DNA from: G963674835 sp963674835
Lineage (GTDB): Bacteria > Planctomycetota > Planctomycetia > Pirellulales > Thermoguttaceae
Direction: 5' to 3'
DNA length: 64,000 nt
Assembly: GCA_963674835.2 (NCBI GenBank)
Contig: CAXXKC010000003.1
Span: forward strand, 2,976,001-3,040,000
The notes below the pieces were generated by a model. The model did no database searches. It worked only from the letters and a program-made list of their open reading frames with translations, and was not told the origin of the DNA. Of the stretch, positions 6,361 to 15,775 are shown piece by piece. Numbering within the stretch: position 1 is the first letter of the stretch; each line of letters begins with the position of its first letter. Position numbers and translations under genes: made by a program.

Positions 6361-8166
6361 ATGAGACTTTACAGCGATAGCGATAACCTCACCATCACTA
6401 CCCCCTCTTGCCCCGCTCAGCATCCTCGCGGATCTGAAGCCCGGGTGCTCCTGACCAGCGTCTTCGGCCCCTACGCCCAAGACGACGAATACGGCAGCCG
6501 CGCCCTCAACCCGATGGAACTCTATCATAACCAGGTCACCCGCACCCAGGGTGGCTTCTCGTTGCGAATGTTCCATCGCTCCTGGGGACTGATGCTCATC
6601 CAGGCAAACTTGAAAGCCCCCTGCACCCTGCTGGACTTCCCCACGCTCGACCGTTTCATCGAAGAACTCCGCACCCAGCGCTACGATGTCATCGGCATCT
6701 CCAGCATCATTCCCAACGTCCTGAAAGTTCGCAAGATGTGCGAACTGATCCGCCAGTATCAGCCCGGCGCCCGCATCGTCGTTGGCGGTCACGTCGCCAA
6801 TATCCCCGACCTCCACAGTCAGATCGACGCCGATCACATCGTCAAAGGCGAAGGCGTCCGCTGGTTCCGTCGCTATTTGGGCGACGATGAAAACCTCCCC
6901 ATCCGCCATCCGCTCATCGTCTCTGGCGTCGGCACGCGCAACATGGGCGTTTCGCTTAACGAAAAACCCGGCGACGTCGCCGCCACTGTCATCCCGTCGG
7001 TCGGCTGCCCCTTGGGCTGCAACTTCTGCGCTACCTCGGCCATGTTCGGCGGCAAAGGAAAGTTCGTCAACTTCTACGAGACCGGCGACGAACTCTTCGA
7101 GATCATGTGCCAGTTGGAACAGAAATTGAAGGTTTCCTCCTTCTTCATGATGGACGAGAATTTCCTCCTGCACCGTAAGCGCGCCCTCCGGCTGCTCGAG
7201 CTCATGCAGGAGCACGGCAAAGCCTGGGCACTCTACGTGTTCAGCTCCGCCAACGTCCTCCAGTCCTACACTATCGAACAACTCGTCGGGCTGGGCATCT
7301 CCTGGGTGTGGATGGGCCTCGAAGGCGAAAACAGCCAGTACGCAAAACTCCACGGCATCGACGCCTTCGAACTGGTCAAACAACTCCAGTCCCACGGCAT
7401 CCGCGTCTTGGGTTCAACCATTATCGCTCTGGAGAACCACACACCCGAGAATATCGACTCGGTAATCGACTACGCCGTCCGTTACGATACCGACTTCCAC
7501 CAGTTCATGCTCTACACCCCTTCGCCCGGCACACCCTTCTATGAAGAAATGACCGCCAAGGGCGTGATGAAAGACCCCGGCGAGTACCACCTCGCCGACA
7601 TCCACGGCCAACTCATCCTCAACTACCACCACGAGCACATCCCCGCCGGCCAGGAATCCGAGTTCATCCTCCGCGCCTTCCAGCGCGACCTCGAAGTCAA
7701 CGGGCCCAGCGTCCCGCGTATCGTGCGAACCACGCTCGCGGGTTGGAAACGCTACAAGAACCATCCCGACCCGCGCGTCCGCCGCCGCTTCGCCTGGGAA
7801 GCTCGCGAGTTGGCCACCACCTTCGCCGCCGTCGTCGCAGCCACGAAGCGATACTATCGCAACAAACCTGCCCTGCGCGCGAAGATGTCCGCCCTCCTCG
7901 CTGACCTCTACCGTGAGTTCGGCCTCAAGTCCCGCTTCTTCGCCGCCGTGGGCGGACGCTGGGTACTCAGCAAGGTTCGCAAGGAAGAAAAACGTCTCGC
8001 TGCCGGCTGGACCTACGAGCCGCCGACCTTCTACGAAAAGAACTTCGACGACGGCTCAAAGACTCCCCGTTGCCGCTTCATCGAAGCCCGTCCAGCCACC
8101 ACCGACGCCCCCGTCGAACTCCCGGCCCGTCGCTCCAAGAAACGCCACCCCGCGCCGGTGCGCTAA
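6361..8166 (+). CDS. Cobalamin-binding radical-SAM enzyme
   Basis: About 601 residues. The N-terminal half (about 30-180) resembles a B12-binding Rossmann domain (DVIGISSIIPNVLKV, RIVVGGHVANIP). It is followed by a radical-SAM barrel with the CxxxCxxC [4Fe-4S] motif at C216, C220 and C223 (VGCPLGCNFC), and the C-terminal 120 residues are basic. The layout matches the B12-radical-SAM class that includes methyltransferases, BchE and hopanoid-modifying proteins. The histidine of a base-on cobalamin DxHxxG motif is not obvious. I chose ATG 6361 because GAGGAGAGG precedes it at a suitable distance; ATG 6334 is an alternative. A family A repeat lies 68 bp downstream. The substrate is unknown. Confidence 0.85.
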   Translation: MRLYSDSDNLTITTPSCPAQHPRGSEARVLLTSVFGPYAQDDEYGSRALNPMELYHNQVTRTQGGFSLRMFHRSWGLMLIQANLKAPCTLLDFPTLDRFIEELRTQRYDVIGISSIIPNVLKVRKMCELIRQYQPGARIVVGGHVANIPDLHSQIDADHIVKGEGVRWFRRYLGDDENLPIRHPLIVSGVGTRNMGVSLNEKPGDVAATVIPSVGCPLGCNFCATSAMFGGKGKFVNFYETGDELFEIMCQLEQKLKVSSFFMMDENFLLHRKRALRLLELMQEHGKAWALYVFSSANVLQSYTIEQLVGLGISWVWMGLEGENSQYAKLHGIDAFELVKQLQSHGIRVLGSTIIALENHTPENIDSVIDYAVRYDTDFHQFMLYTPSPGTPFYEEMTAKGVMKDPGEYHLADIHGQLILNYHHEHIPAGQESEFILRAFQRDLEVNGPSVPRIVRTTLAGWKRYKNHPDPRVRRRFAWEARELATTFAAVVAATKRYYRNKPALRAKMSALLADLYREFGLKSRFFAAVGGRWVLSKVRKEEKRLAAGWTYEPPTFYEKNFDDGSKTPRCRFIEARPATTDAPVELPARRSKKRHPAPVR

Positions 8167-8234
8167 CGGTCCCTCCCGGCCGCACGCACAACCGCCGTCC
8201 TCGGCTGTGAAATCGCTCTGTCGCCCCATATCTG

Positions 8235-8323
8235 GAGCGCGTTCGGCGTAACTGTAGCGTGTATTTCGCTTTTGGAACCGTAGAAGCACGCCGCGAACGC
8301 TACAGTTGAGTGCGACACGCACT
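8235..8323 (+). repeat. Dispersed fold-back repeat family A, copy 1
   Basis: About 89 bp, starting GAGCGCGTTCGGCGTAACTG and ending GTGCGACACGCACT. It contains AACTGTAGCGT and, about 40 bases later, its perfect 11-bp complement ACGCTACAGTT, so the transcript would fold into a long hairpin with an internal purine-rich arm. Close copies are at 18684 and 62525. This copy is 68 bp after the radical-SAM stop codon. Confidence 0.85.
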
Positions 8324-8455
8324 GGCGGGGCCCGCCCGGGCAATGAAGAGAATCTTGAGCAAGATTACCCAATCGCTTGCAGTCCCGGCCCTATCGGGGT
8401 ATCATGGCACCGGTTTTGCTACCTAGGGCTGCCCCCCCTTCCGAAAGTCAGTGCC

Positions 8456-9409
8456 ATGAGAAGACTGCTTGCCCTCTCTGTTGTGTTCGTACTGGCCTGC
8501 TCTACCGCCACCCAGCTCCGAGCCGAGTTCATTCCAGGCTCGCTTCACTACGCATCGAACCAGCTTCCCGGCGCCATTTACGACATCAGCGGCGGCGGCA
8601 ATTTCAGCGGTGCTTCGGCCGTAGCCACCGGAGTCGGCCCCAACCTCGGTCAAATCGCCTGGTCGTCCGACCTTTCCACCATGTATTCCACCGCGTACGG
8701 CACCAATTACGTCTACCAGACTTCTTCCAGCGGCGTCTCAACTTCGTATCTCAGCATGCCCAGCACAACCGGCTTAGTCTGGACCCAGGATGACCGTTTG
8801 CTGGTCGTGCAACGCAATTCCACCAGCATTATCTGGGATATCACCGACCCTTTGAATCGCTTCACCTACGCTACGGTTCCCTCTACCGCCCGAAACATGA
8901 CGCAACTCCCCACGGGCGAAATCCTCGTCCTCGGCGACGGCGGCCGGATCTGGAACGTTGCCGGCGGCACCACTTCGCTCTGGGCCCTGGTCTCCGGAGC
9001 CAACACGGGCGGCGACATCGATTACACCAGCGACGGCCGCGTCTATGCGTCCTTCTACGGCGGCGGTGTCGCAGGCGTTTATGATGTCACCGGCGGCGGC
9101 ACGATCACTTCAGGGCCCTTCGCCGCCTCAACAGGTTACAGCCTCTTCGGATTGGCAATCGATCGCAGAACCGATCAGATCCTCTGCGCCGTCGCTGGAA
9201 ATAACTTCGTCTTAGACATCACCGCCGGCGGGGCATTCTCCTCCAGCAGTCCAAAGTGGGCCTACAATATTCCTATCACTAACGACATGGCCATCGACTT
9301 CGTTCCCTTCGCCTCGCCCGCGGCCGTCCCCGAGCCTTCCAGCCTTGCGCTCTTGGCTGTGGGCGTCTTCGGCCTGGCTTGGCGTTTTCGCCGTAGAAAG
9401 ATGACCTGA
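8456..9409 (+). CDS. PEP-CTERM exported protein with five propeller-like repeats
   Basis: A 317-residue exported protein. The signal peptide is at 1-23 (RRLLALSVVFVLA). The body has five repeats of about 45 residues, each opening with a variant of [VI]-[YWL]-D-[IV]-x-GGG (YDISGGG, WDITDPL, WNVAGGT, YDVTGGG, LDITAGG), consistent with beta-propeller blades. The C-terminus has the PEP-CTERM sorting signal VPEPSSLALLAVG, a transmembrane helix and the basic tail RFRRRK. Family knowledge: exosortase cleaves after the VPEP motif and the protein is anchored or released, often with EPS. No exosortase gene is in the window. The gene stands alone, preceded by a family A repeat. Confidence 0.88.
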   Translation: MRRLLALSVVFVLACSTATQLRAEFIPGSLHYASNQLPGAIYDISGGGNFSGASAVATGVGPNLGQIAWSSDLSTMYSTAYGTNYVYQTSSSGVSTSYLSMPSTTGLVWTQDDRLLVVQRNSTSIIWDITDPLNRFTYATVPSTARNMTQLPTGEILVLGDGGRIWNVAGGTTSLWALVSGANTGGDIDYTSDGRVYASFYGGGVAGVYDVTGGGTITSGPFAASTGYSLFGLAIDRRTDQILCAVAGNNFVLDITAGGAFSSSSPKWAYNIPITNDMAIDFVPFASPAAVPEPSSLALLAVGVFGLAWRFRRRKMT

Positions 9410-9504
9410 GGCCCGGCTGCCTCGCCGCCTCGCTCCGTCAAACAGTCCCCCAGATGGCGAGGGAGAGAAGAGATCGGCTCCTCGGGTGACTTGCGCCGCC
9501 CGCC

Positions 9505-11211
9505 TCACACCCTAGCCCCGAGCCGCCGTCCAAGTCGCTCCAGCGCCTTGCTGCAGTCCGTCCGATCCAAATGAACCTGGATCAGGCTCATGCCCTGCCG
9601 GTCGGCCCATGCCGAACGCAGCGCGGCGTCGAACTCGCCCTCCGTCCACACCTCGTATCCCCGGCCCCCGCCGAGAATTTCCGGCAAACGGTGATAGTTC
9701 CACGGCTGGATGTCGTTGAATGCGTGCTCGCCGCTGTGCAATAACCGCTCGGTACCGTAACCCCCGTTGTCCAGCACGATGATGATCGGGTCCAACCCGC
9801 GCCGAACCACGTTCGACAACTCCATACCCGTCATCTGAAACGCCCCGTCGCCCACCAGCGCCACCGCTCGCAAATCCGGTCGCGCGGTTATGGCCCCCAG
9901 CACTGCCGGCGCCGCGAAACCCATCGACGTGTAATACGCGGGACTCACAAACTCCGTCTGTTCCCGAACCACCAGCTCCATCGACGCAAACAGCGCATCG
10001 CCCACGTCCGCAATCACCACGGTCGACGCATCCAGCGACTGGTTCAGCCGTGCCATCACCCGGCCGATCGTGATCGGCGTCTCTGCGTGCAGTTCGAACC
10101 GAGCGTCAATCAGCGCCGGGCGTGGCGGCAACGTGCGCGGATTCCCCTTCAGGTTCGCCGAAGCCAGCCCCGCCATGAAGTCCGTCAGCAACACGTCGTG
10201 ATAACTGTGATGACGAATCTGCAACTGCTCGCTCGTCGCGTAAACGCACTTGCCCGGGTCCAGATTCGCCGTGAAAATGCCCAGGTTGAGGTCCGTCATG
10301 AATGCCCCCAAAACGAGCACGCAATCGCTCTCCTCGACGAACCTCGTCACCTCGTCGCGCCCCATCGCCCCTTCGTAGATGCCCGCGAACAGCGGGTGCG
10401 TCTCGCTGATGACACTCTTGCCGAGCATCGTCGTCACGATCGGTATACCCGCCCCCTCCGCCAGTTCCACCAGCAGCTTCTGCAACCCGAAGCGATGCAC
10501 TTCCACGCCCGCTAGAATGATCGGTCGCTGGCATTCCGCCACCATCGCCGACGCCTCCACCAATGCCTCGGCCAGCGCTTCCGGTTTGCTCCGCGGCTGG
10601 CTCGTCTTCGCGTGGTATGGGCCCTCCGGCACCACGGCGACCATGTCGCGCGGCAACTCGATGTAGCCCGGACGCCGATACCGCGCCACCGCCTCCAACA
10701 CCCGATCGATCTCCCGCAGCGCGGTATCCGCATCGTTCAACTCGGCCGCAGCCACGCACAGCCGGCGGAATACGTCATACTGCGTCCGGAAATCCCGCAC
10801 CCGGTGATGCAGAAGCGGATTGTTCGATCGCTCGTGAAGCCCCGGCGACCCGCTGATCACCACCACCGGCGACTTCTCGGCGTACGCCCCAGCCACCGAA
10901 TTGCACAAACTCAGCCCGCCCACGCAATACGTCACGCACACCGCCCCCATGCCGTTGATCCGCGCGTACGCGTCCGCGGCAAACCCCGCGCAGTCTTCGC
11001 TCGTGCACCCGACCGTGTTCAGCGGGCTCTGCTCCAACTTCGCATAGAACGAAAGCACGTAGTCCCCGGGAATCCCAAACACGTCCCGAACTCCGTACTC
11101 TCCCAACCGCCGGATCAGATAATCCCCGATCGACACCCCGGACACCGCCGTCCGGACACCGACCATCGCCTCGCCACTCGAAGCAACCGCGTGGGTTCGA
11201 GCCTGTGCCAT
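9505..11211 (-). CDS. ThDP-dependent 2-oxoacid decarboxylase (pyruvate/indolepyruvate decarboxylase type)
   Basis: 568 residues with three ThDP-fold domains. Catalytic features match PDC/IPDC: E72 in the cofactor-activating loop (CTSEDCAGF), the paired histidines H135-H136 (LLHHRV), the ThDP-binding GDG at 454-456 and the N482/GG of LDNGGYGTE. The enzyme would turn a 2-oxoacid into an aldehyde and CO2. Substrate preference (pyruvate, indolepyruvate, phenylpyruvate or branched) cannot be read safely. An AAAGGA Shine-Dalgarno precedes the ATG. About 20 residues of extra N-terminus precede the usual start. The ADP-forming acyl-CoA synthetase gene is next upstream on the same strand, 411 bp away. 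Confidence 0.88.
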   Translation of the reverse strand: MAQARTHAVASSGEAMVGVRTAVSGVSIGDYLIRRLGEYGVRDVFGIPGDYVLSFYAKLEQSPLNTVGCTSEDCAGFAADAYARINGMGAVCVTYCVGGLSLCNSVAGAYAEKSPVVVISGSPGLHERSNNPLLHHRVRDFRTQYDVFRRLCVAAAELNDADTALREIDRVLEAVARYRRPGYIELPRDMVAVVPEGPYHAKTSQPRSKPEALAEALVEASAMVAECQRPIILAGVEVHRFGLQKLLVELAEGAGIPIVTTMLGKSVISETHPLFAGIYEGAMGRDEVTRFVEESDCVLVLGAFMTDLNLGIFTANLDPGKCVYATSEQLQIRHHSYHDVLLTDFMAGLASANLKGNPRTLPPRPALIDARFELHAETPITIGRVMARLNQSLDASTVVIADVGDALFASMELVVREQTEFVSPAYYTSMGFAAPAVLGAITARPDLRAVALVGDGAFQMTGMELSNVVRRGLDPIIIVLDNGGYGTERLLHSGEHAFNDIQPWNYHRLPEILGGGRGYEVWTEGEFDAALRSAWADRQGMSLIQVHLDRTDCSKALERLGRRLGARV

Positions 11212-11622
11212 GCTAAGTCCTTTCCCTGCTTGAGCCCCGACAGCAAATCAGCATCCCCTGCAACAACTCGTAGTGTGGACCGAGCGAAGCGAGTCCCACC
11301 ACCCCACTTTCCCTTGGCTCAGCCCTCCCCAATACGCTCGCATCAGAAACGAACGACTTCTGCGCAGCCAAGACCGACGCTGCCCAATTATGGGTCTCAA
11401 ACAGGGGGCCGGCAAGGATACCCAAGAGAGCAGCACCCCCGGCCAGGACGAAGCACGCCGCGTCGGCGCGCTCTCACGCCACACGATGCTCCCCCATCAC
11501 GCTCGCAGCGCGCGCATCGATCAACAGTCGGCCACTACGCCCGGCATAGCCCATGAGCACAGGCCGGCAAACCGGCGCCAACAATTAGGCACCTTCTCTT
11601 GTCTATGCAAGCTCCCGCGCGA
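11212..11622. other. Intergenic region, 411 bp
   Basis: This lies between two minus-strand genes: the acyl-CoA synthetase ends at its right edge and the decarboxylase starts at its left edge. It contains a CTCGCTTCGCTCGG-type short palindrome near 11280-11300 (read on the minus strand), common in planctomycete spacers. It should carry the decarboxylase promoter or be a long operon spacer. No coding feature is supported. Confidence 0.45.
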
Positions 11623-13767
11623 CTACTCTTTCGTGCATCGACGGAGCATCACACGGCTGTCGGCCACCGAACAGCCTTGCCCATTCGCGTGCACGATCAG
11701 CGGGTTGATGTCCAACTCCGAAATCTCCGGATGATTGCACACCATCGCCGAAAGCCGCAACAGCGTGTCGACGATGCTGTCGACGTCCGACGGCGGATTG
11801 CCGCGGAAGCCGTCCAGCACCTGGAACGATCGGATCTGGCGCACCATCCGTTCCGCCGAGATCTGCCACATCGGCGCCAAGCGGAACGAAACATCCTTCA
11901 GCACCTCCACCAGTGTGCCGCCCAACCCGAACATCATCAACGGTCCGAACCGAGGGTCGCGGCTGGCGCCCAGGATCACCTCGACCCCTTTGCCTGCCAT
12001 CTGCTCGATCAGAATCCCATCGATCTTCGCCTTCGGAACCGCCTTCAGCACGTTCTTATGAATCTTCTCAAACGCCGCTCGCGCTTCCTCGCCGCCCGAC
12101 ACATTCAACAGCACGCCACCGGCGTCGTACTTGTGCACAACGTCAGCCGACATGACCTTCATCACCACCGGACAGCCCAACTGCTCTGCCACCTTGGCGG
12201 CCTCTTCCGCCGTGGTCACCGTGGCGCTCTTCAGCAGCGGCAGCCCGTAACACTCCAACAGCGGCCTCGCCTCCGCCTGAGTCAAATACTTCTTCTCATG
12301 TCCGTCCAGCGCCTCGGCCACGAGCTTCTTCGCCTTCTCGGCATCGATGCCTGTCAGGTTGGGCATCTGGCGACGCGGGATTTCGTGAAGCCGAATCAAC
12401 CGGTCCGCCGCAGCCAATGCGCGGACCCCGTCCTCCGGAAACGCGTAGTTCGGCACCCCTCCCTTGCGCAGAATCGCCACGCCGGGCGCCACGTCCTTCG
12501 CCCCCATGAACGAACAGACCACCGGCTTGTCGATCCCCGCCACGGCCTCCGGAACCACCGCCGCCGTCTCCTCGATATCCGTCATCGACTGCGGCGTCAG
12601 GATCACGATCCCCATGTCCACATTCGAATCCTCCAGCACCGTCCGCACCGTAGCCTTGTACCGATCCGATCGGGCATCTCCAATCACGTCGATCGGGTTG
12701 CGAAGCGACGCTGTCGGCGGCAACGACCCCCGAAGCTTCTCCTTCGTCTCGTCCGAAAGCTCTGCCAGCTTCAAACCGTGCCGCACAGCCGCGTCCGTCG
12801 CCATGATGCCCGGACCGCCCGCGTTCGTGATGATCGCCACTCGGCTGCCACGCGGCACCGGCTGCGTCGTGTACAGCGCCGCGTAATCGAACAACTCCGC
12901 GATCGTGTCCACCCGCTGTACGCCGCTCTGAATCAACAGCGCGTCGTAAATCGAATCGCTTCCCGCCAGCGAACCCGTGTGGCTGCTCACGGCCTTCGCA
13001 CCTTCCGGCGACCGCCCCGACTTTAGGCAAAGCATCGGCTTGCCCGTCTCCCAGAAGATCTTCCGCACCGTCTCGATGAATCGCCGTCCGTTCGTCACGT
13101 CCTCCAGGTACATGGCGATCACCGACGTCTTCGGATCGTTCGCCAGGTATTCCAGCAGGTCAATCTCGTTCACATCCGCCTTGTTCCCAAAGCTGATGAA
13201 CTTGCTGAATCCCATCTGCCGCTCTTCGGCATAGTCCAACACCGACGTGCACAACGCCCCGCTCTGCGACAGAAACGCCAGGTTCCCCGGACCCGGCATC
13301 TTCCGCCCAAACGCCGCGTTCATCTTCACCACCGGGTCCGTGTTGATCACGCCCAGGCAGTTCGGGCCGATCAGCGGTATGCCCGCCTCCTGCACCTTCT
13401 CCCGCAGCCGGTTCTCCAGCTCAGCACCTGCCCCGCCGCATTCCTTGAAGCCCGCCGAAATGATGACCAGCCCCTTCACCCCTTTCGCCGCAGCCTCGTC
13501 CACGACTCCCAGCACCGCCTTCGCCGGAACGATCACCACCGCAAGGTCCACCGGACCCGGAACCTCGCTCAAACTCGCATACGCGTGCACGCCCATGATG
13601 TGCGCACTCTTCGGATTCAGCGGATAAACCGATCCCTGGAACTCCGAAAACAACAGGTTCCGAAAGATATCGTTCCCTACCGTCCCGGGACGCGTGGACG
13701 CGCCTACGACGGCAATCGACTCGGGGTAAAAGATCGCGTTAAGCTTCGAGGCCGAACCTTCAGACAT
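11623..13767 (-). CDS. ADP-forming acetate/acyl-CoA synthetase, fused alpha-beta
   Basis: 714 residues. Order: CoA-binding domain (about 8-105, VVGASTRPGTVGN), succinyl-CoA-ligase-like domain with the phosphorylated histidine H263 in SHTGSLAGS, a middle domain, then an ATP-grasp beta domain (about 500-710, including VVMKVMSADVVHKYDAGGV). The reaction is acyl-CoA + ADP + Pi to acid + CoA + ATP, a route by which anaerobes and fermenters gain ATP from acyl-CoA. The ATG at 13767 has a good AAGGAG site; a longer frame to 13902 lacks similarity. With the 2-oxoacid decarboxylase downstream, a role in amino-acid or pyruvate fermentation is plausible but unproven. Confidence 0.9.
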   Translation of the reverse strand: MSEGSASKLNAIFYPESIAVVGASTRPGTVGNDIFRNLLFSEFQGSVYPLNPKSAHIMGVHAYASLSEVPGPVDLAVVIVPAKAVLGVVDEAAAKGVKGLVIISAGFKECGGAGAELENRLREKVQEAGIPLIGPNCLGVINTDPVVKMNAAFGRKMPGPGNLAFLSQSGALCTSVLDYAEERQMGFSKFISFGNKADVNEIDLLEYLANDPKTSVIAMYLEDVTNGRRFIETVRKIFWETGKPMLCLKSGRSPEGAKAVSSHTGSLAGSDSIYDALLIQSGVQRVDTIAELFDYAALYTTQPVPRGSRVAIITNAGGPGIMATDAAVRHGLKLAELSDETKEKLRGSLPPTASLRNPIDVIGDARSDRYKATVRTVLEDSNVDMGIVILTPQSMTDIEETAAVVPEAVAGIDKPVVCSFMGAKDVAPGVAILRKGGVPNYAFPEDGVRALAAADRLIRLHEIPRRQMPNLTGIDAEKAKKLVAEALDGHEKKYLTQAEARPLLECYGLPLLKSATVTTAEEAAKVAEQLGCPVVMKVMSADVVHKYDAGGVLLNVSGGEEARAAFEKIHKNVLKAVPKAKIDGILIEQMAGKGVEVILGASRDPRFGPLMMFGLGGTLVEVLKDVSFRLAPMWQISAERMVRQIRSFQVLDGFRGNPPSDVDSIVDTLLRLSAMVCNHPEISELDINPLIVHANGQGCSVADSRVMLRRCTKE

Positions 13768-14169
13768 ACAACCAACTCCTTGCGGGGGGACATAAAACTT
13801 CTGGGGCGAACGACGGCCGGTGGCAACCGGCTTCCACGAGCATCGCGGACGATCGCCTCGCGCAACAAGGCTCTCTCTCGGCGGTGTCGCGCTGTGGGGC
13901 AAGACCTTGAAATATAGCCGGATCTCGATCCGCTTGAAGGCCTTCCGTCATGAATCTCCCATCGCGATCGTTCGGTCTCACCCGCGCTGGTGGCAAGGCG
14001 CCAAAGACGCCCCTCCAAGCACCCGAACGGGTAGCCGAAAAACGCCCACATCCGCCACTGGCCCCATCGACCCGCCCATTGCTGTTGGCCGGGCAAGCCG
14101 TGAAGTATAATGGCGTCCATCGGTCCTGTCCGCCCGCGGAAGCTCTCGCAAACCCGAAGGAGACGACCC
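13768..14169. other. Divergent intergenic region, 402 bp
   Basis: This lies between the acyl-CoA synthetase (minus) and the Tat-exported protein (plus). Both promoters must be here. Open frames cross it on several strands, as usual at this GC content, but none has domain similarity. No repeat family found elsewhere in the window occurs here. Confidence 0.45.
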
Positions 14170-15687
14170 ATGAATCGCCGCGACTTCCTTGCAACCAGCA
14201 TGGGAACGCTTGCCGCCGCCTCGGCCTCCACCATGGCCGCCGCTGCCGACGCCGAGCCCAGCGCGTCGTGGGATCCCGATCGCCCCCTCGTCGTCACCGG
14301 CCGCCCTCTCAAAGTCCAGCCGGTCTTCATGCACAGCATTCAAGAACCTCGGGAAAAGACCTCCTGGCGATCCTGGAGCAAAATCAGCACGCCCGAAGCG
14401 GCCGCCGAAGAAGCCAAACGCATCGCCCAGGAACTGGCCAAGCTCGCCGCCGACGCCGACTTCCCGCTCGAAATACTGCCGCTTCTCACAATCACCTCCG
14501 TCAACGAGGCCGCCAACGTCCACGCTCGCCCTTACGACGCCGTCCTCATCTTCCCAGCCACCGGCTCAGGCGACATGCTCAAGGCGTGCTTCCCCCAGGC
14601 CAAGCACAAAGATGCCATCATCTTCGTCCGCCACAAATCGGGCCCCGTTTACTACTGGTACGAAGCCCTCTCCACGCGATACCTCAAGAAGAACACTCCA
14701 GAAGAAACCCGCCAGAACAACGCCGACGACCATGGCGGTCCCACCGTCGACGATGTCGTCGTCGACGACTATGCCGAGGTCCTTTGGCGGCTGCGATCCC
14801 TGTACGGCCTGAACAACTTCGTCGGCCATCGAATCGTCGCCCTCGGCGGCCCCGCCGGCAAGTACGATTCCTCGGCACCAGACGTCGCCCGCCAGCGATT
14901 CAAGGCCGATGTCATCACCGTCAGCTACGACGACTACCAGAAGCGCATGGCCGCCGCCCGTAAAGATCCCCGCCTCGTCGCCCAGGCCGAAAAATGGACC
15001 GACCGCTATCTCGCGATCCCCAACACGGTCCTGGCCACGCAGAAACCCTTCGTCGTCAACGCCTTCCTCTTATACTCCGTCATTAAAGACTGGCTGCGCG
15101 AGCACCAAGCCCCCGCCTTCACCATCCGTGGCTGCATGGGCCAGGCGCTTCCCATCGCCGAAACCACGCCCTGCATGCCTCTCGCCTGGCTTAACGACGA
15201 AGGCTACGCTGCCTTCTGCGAATCCGATTTCGTGATCGTCCCCTGCGGCGTCTTCATGTACTACATGGCCGGCACGCCCATCTTCATGCACAACTCCACC
15301 TTCCCGCACAAGGCAGTCGTCACCTGCGCCCACTGCAGTGCCCCGCGACGCATGGATGGCCGCCGCTACGAGCCCACGCGCGTCGTCACCCATTACGAAT
15401 CCGACTACGGCGCCGCCCCGAAGGTCGCCATGGCCGTCGGCCAACAGGTCACCTTTCTCGACCCTCAATACGCCACGGGCCGCTGGCTCGGCTTCACGGG
15501 CGTCATCCGCGACAACCCCTTCTATGAAATCTGCCGCACCCAGCAGGACGTCGAAATCCAAGGCGACTGGAAGAAACTCCTCCGCGAAGTCCGCGATTCG
15601 CATTGGATGATGGCCTACGGCGACCACGTCAACAAGATGGCCTACGCCGCCCGGAAGATCGGCATCGACTGGGCCGACCTGCTCTGA
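14170..15687 (+). CDS. Tat-exported sugar-isomerase-like protein (L-fucose isomerase fold suspected)
   Basis: 505 residues. The N-terminus MNRRDFLATSMGTLAAASAS is a twin-arginine signal, so the folded protein is exported across the inner membrane. The mature part resembles planctomycete proteins annotated as L-fucose/L-arabinose isomerase-like: an N-terminal Rossmann-like half (about 40-290) and a C-terminal half with a Cys/His-rich segment (FPHKAVVTCAHCSAPRRMDG, about 378-397). Export of a cofactor-free isomerase is odd, and the activity may be lost or changed. ATG 14170 directly precedes the RR motif and is the clear start. Alone on its strand; carbohydrate genes follow 1.2 kb later. Confidence 0.75.
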   Translation: MNRRDFLATSMGTLAAASASTMAAAADAEPSASWDPDRPLVVTGRPLKVQPVFMHSIQEPREKTSWRSWSKISTPEAAAEEAKRIAQELAKLAADADFPLEILPLLTITSVNEAANVHARPYDAVLIFPATGSGDMLKACFPQAKHKDAIIFVRHKSGPVYYWYEALSTRYLKKNTPEETRQNNADDHGGPTVDDVVVDDYAEVLWRLRSLYGLNNFVGHRIVALGGPAGKYDSSAPDVARQRFKADVITVSYDDYQKRMAAARKDPRLVAQAEKWTDRYLAIPNTVLATQKPFVVNAFLLYSVIKDWLREHQAPAFTIRGCMGQALPIAETTPCMPLAWLNDEGYAAFCESDFVIVPCGVFMYYMAGTPIFMHNSTFPHKAVVTCAHCSAPRRMDGRRYEPTRVVTHYESDYGAAPKVAMAVGQQVTFLDPQYATGRWLGFTGVIRDNPFYEICRTQQDVEIQGDWKKLLREVRDSHWMMAYGDHVNKMAYAARKIGIDWADLL

Positions 15688-15775
15688 AGCAAACCGCCGA
15701 CCGCCTCAGCCACAAAGCCACGTCCCAACACCGCCCTGTAGCACAGCCGCCCCCGGCTGTGTCCCGCCCCGAACC

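Noticed and set aside
6202..7395. 397-codon minus-strand open frame opposite the radical-SAM gene
   Set aside because: Shadow of the plus-strand coding region at high GC; acidic low-complexity composition and no domain.
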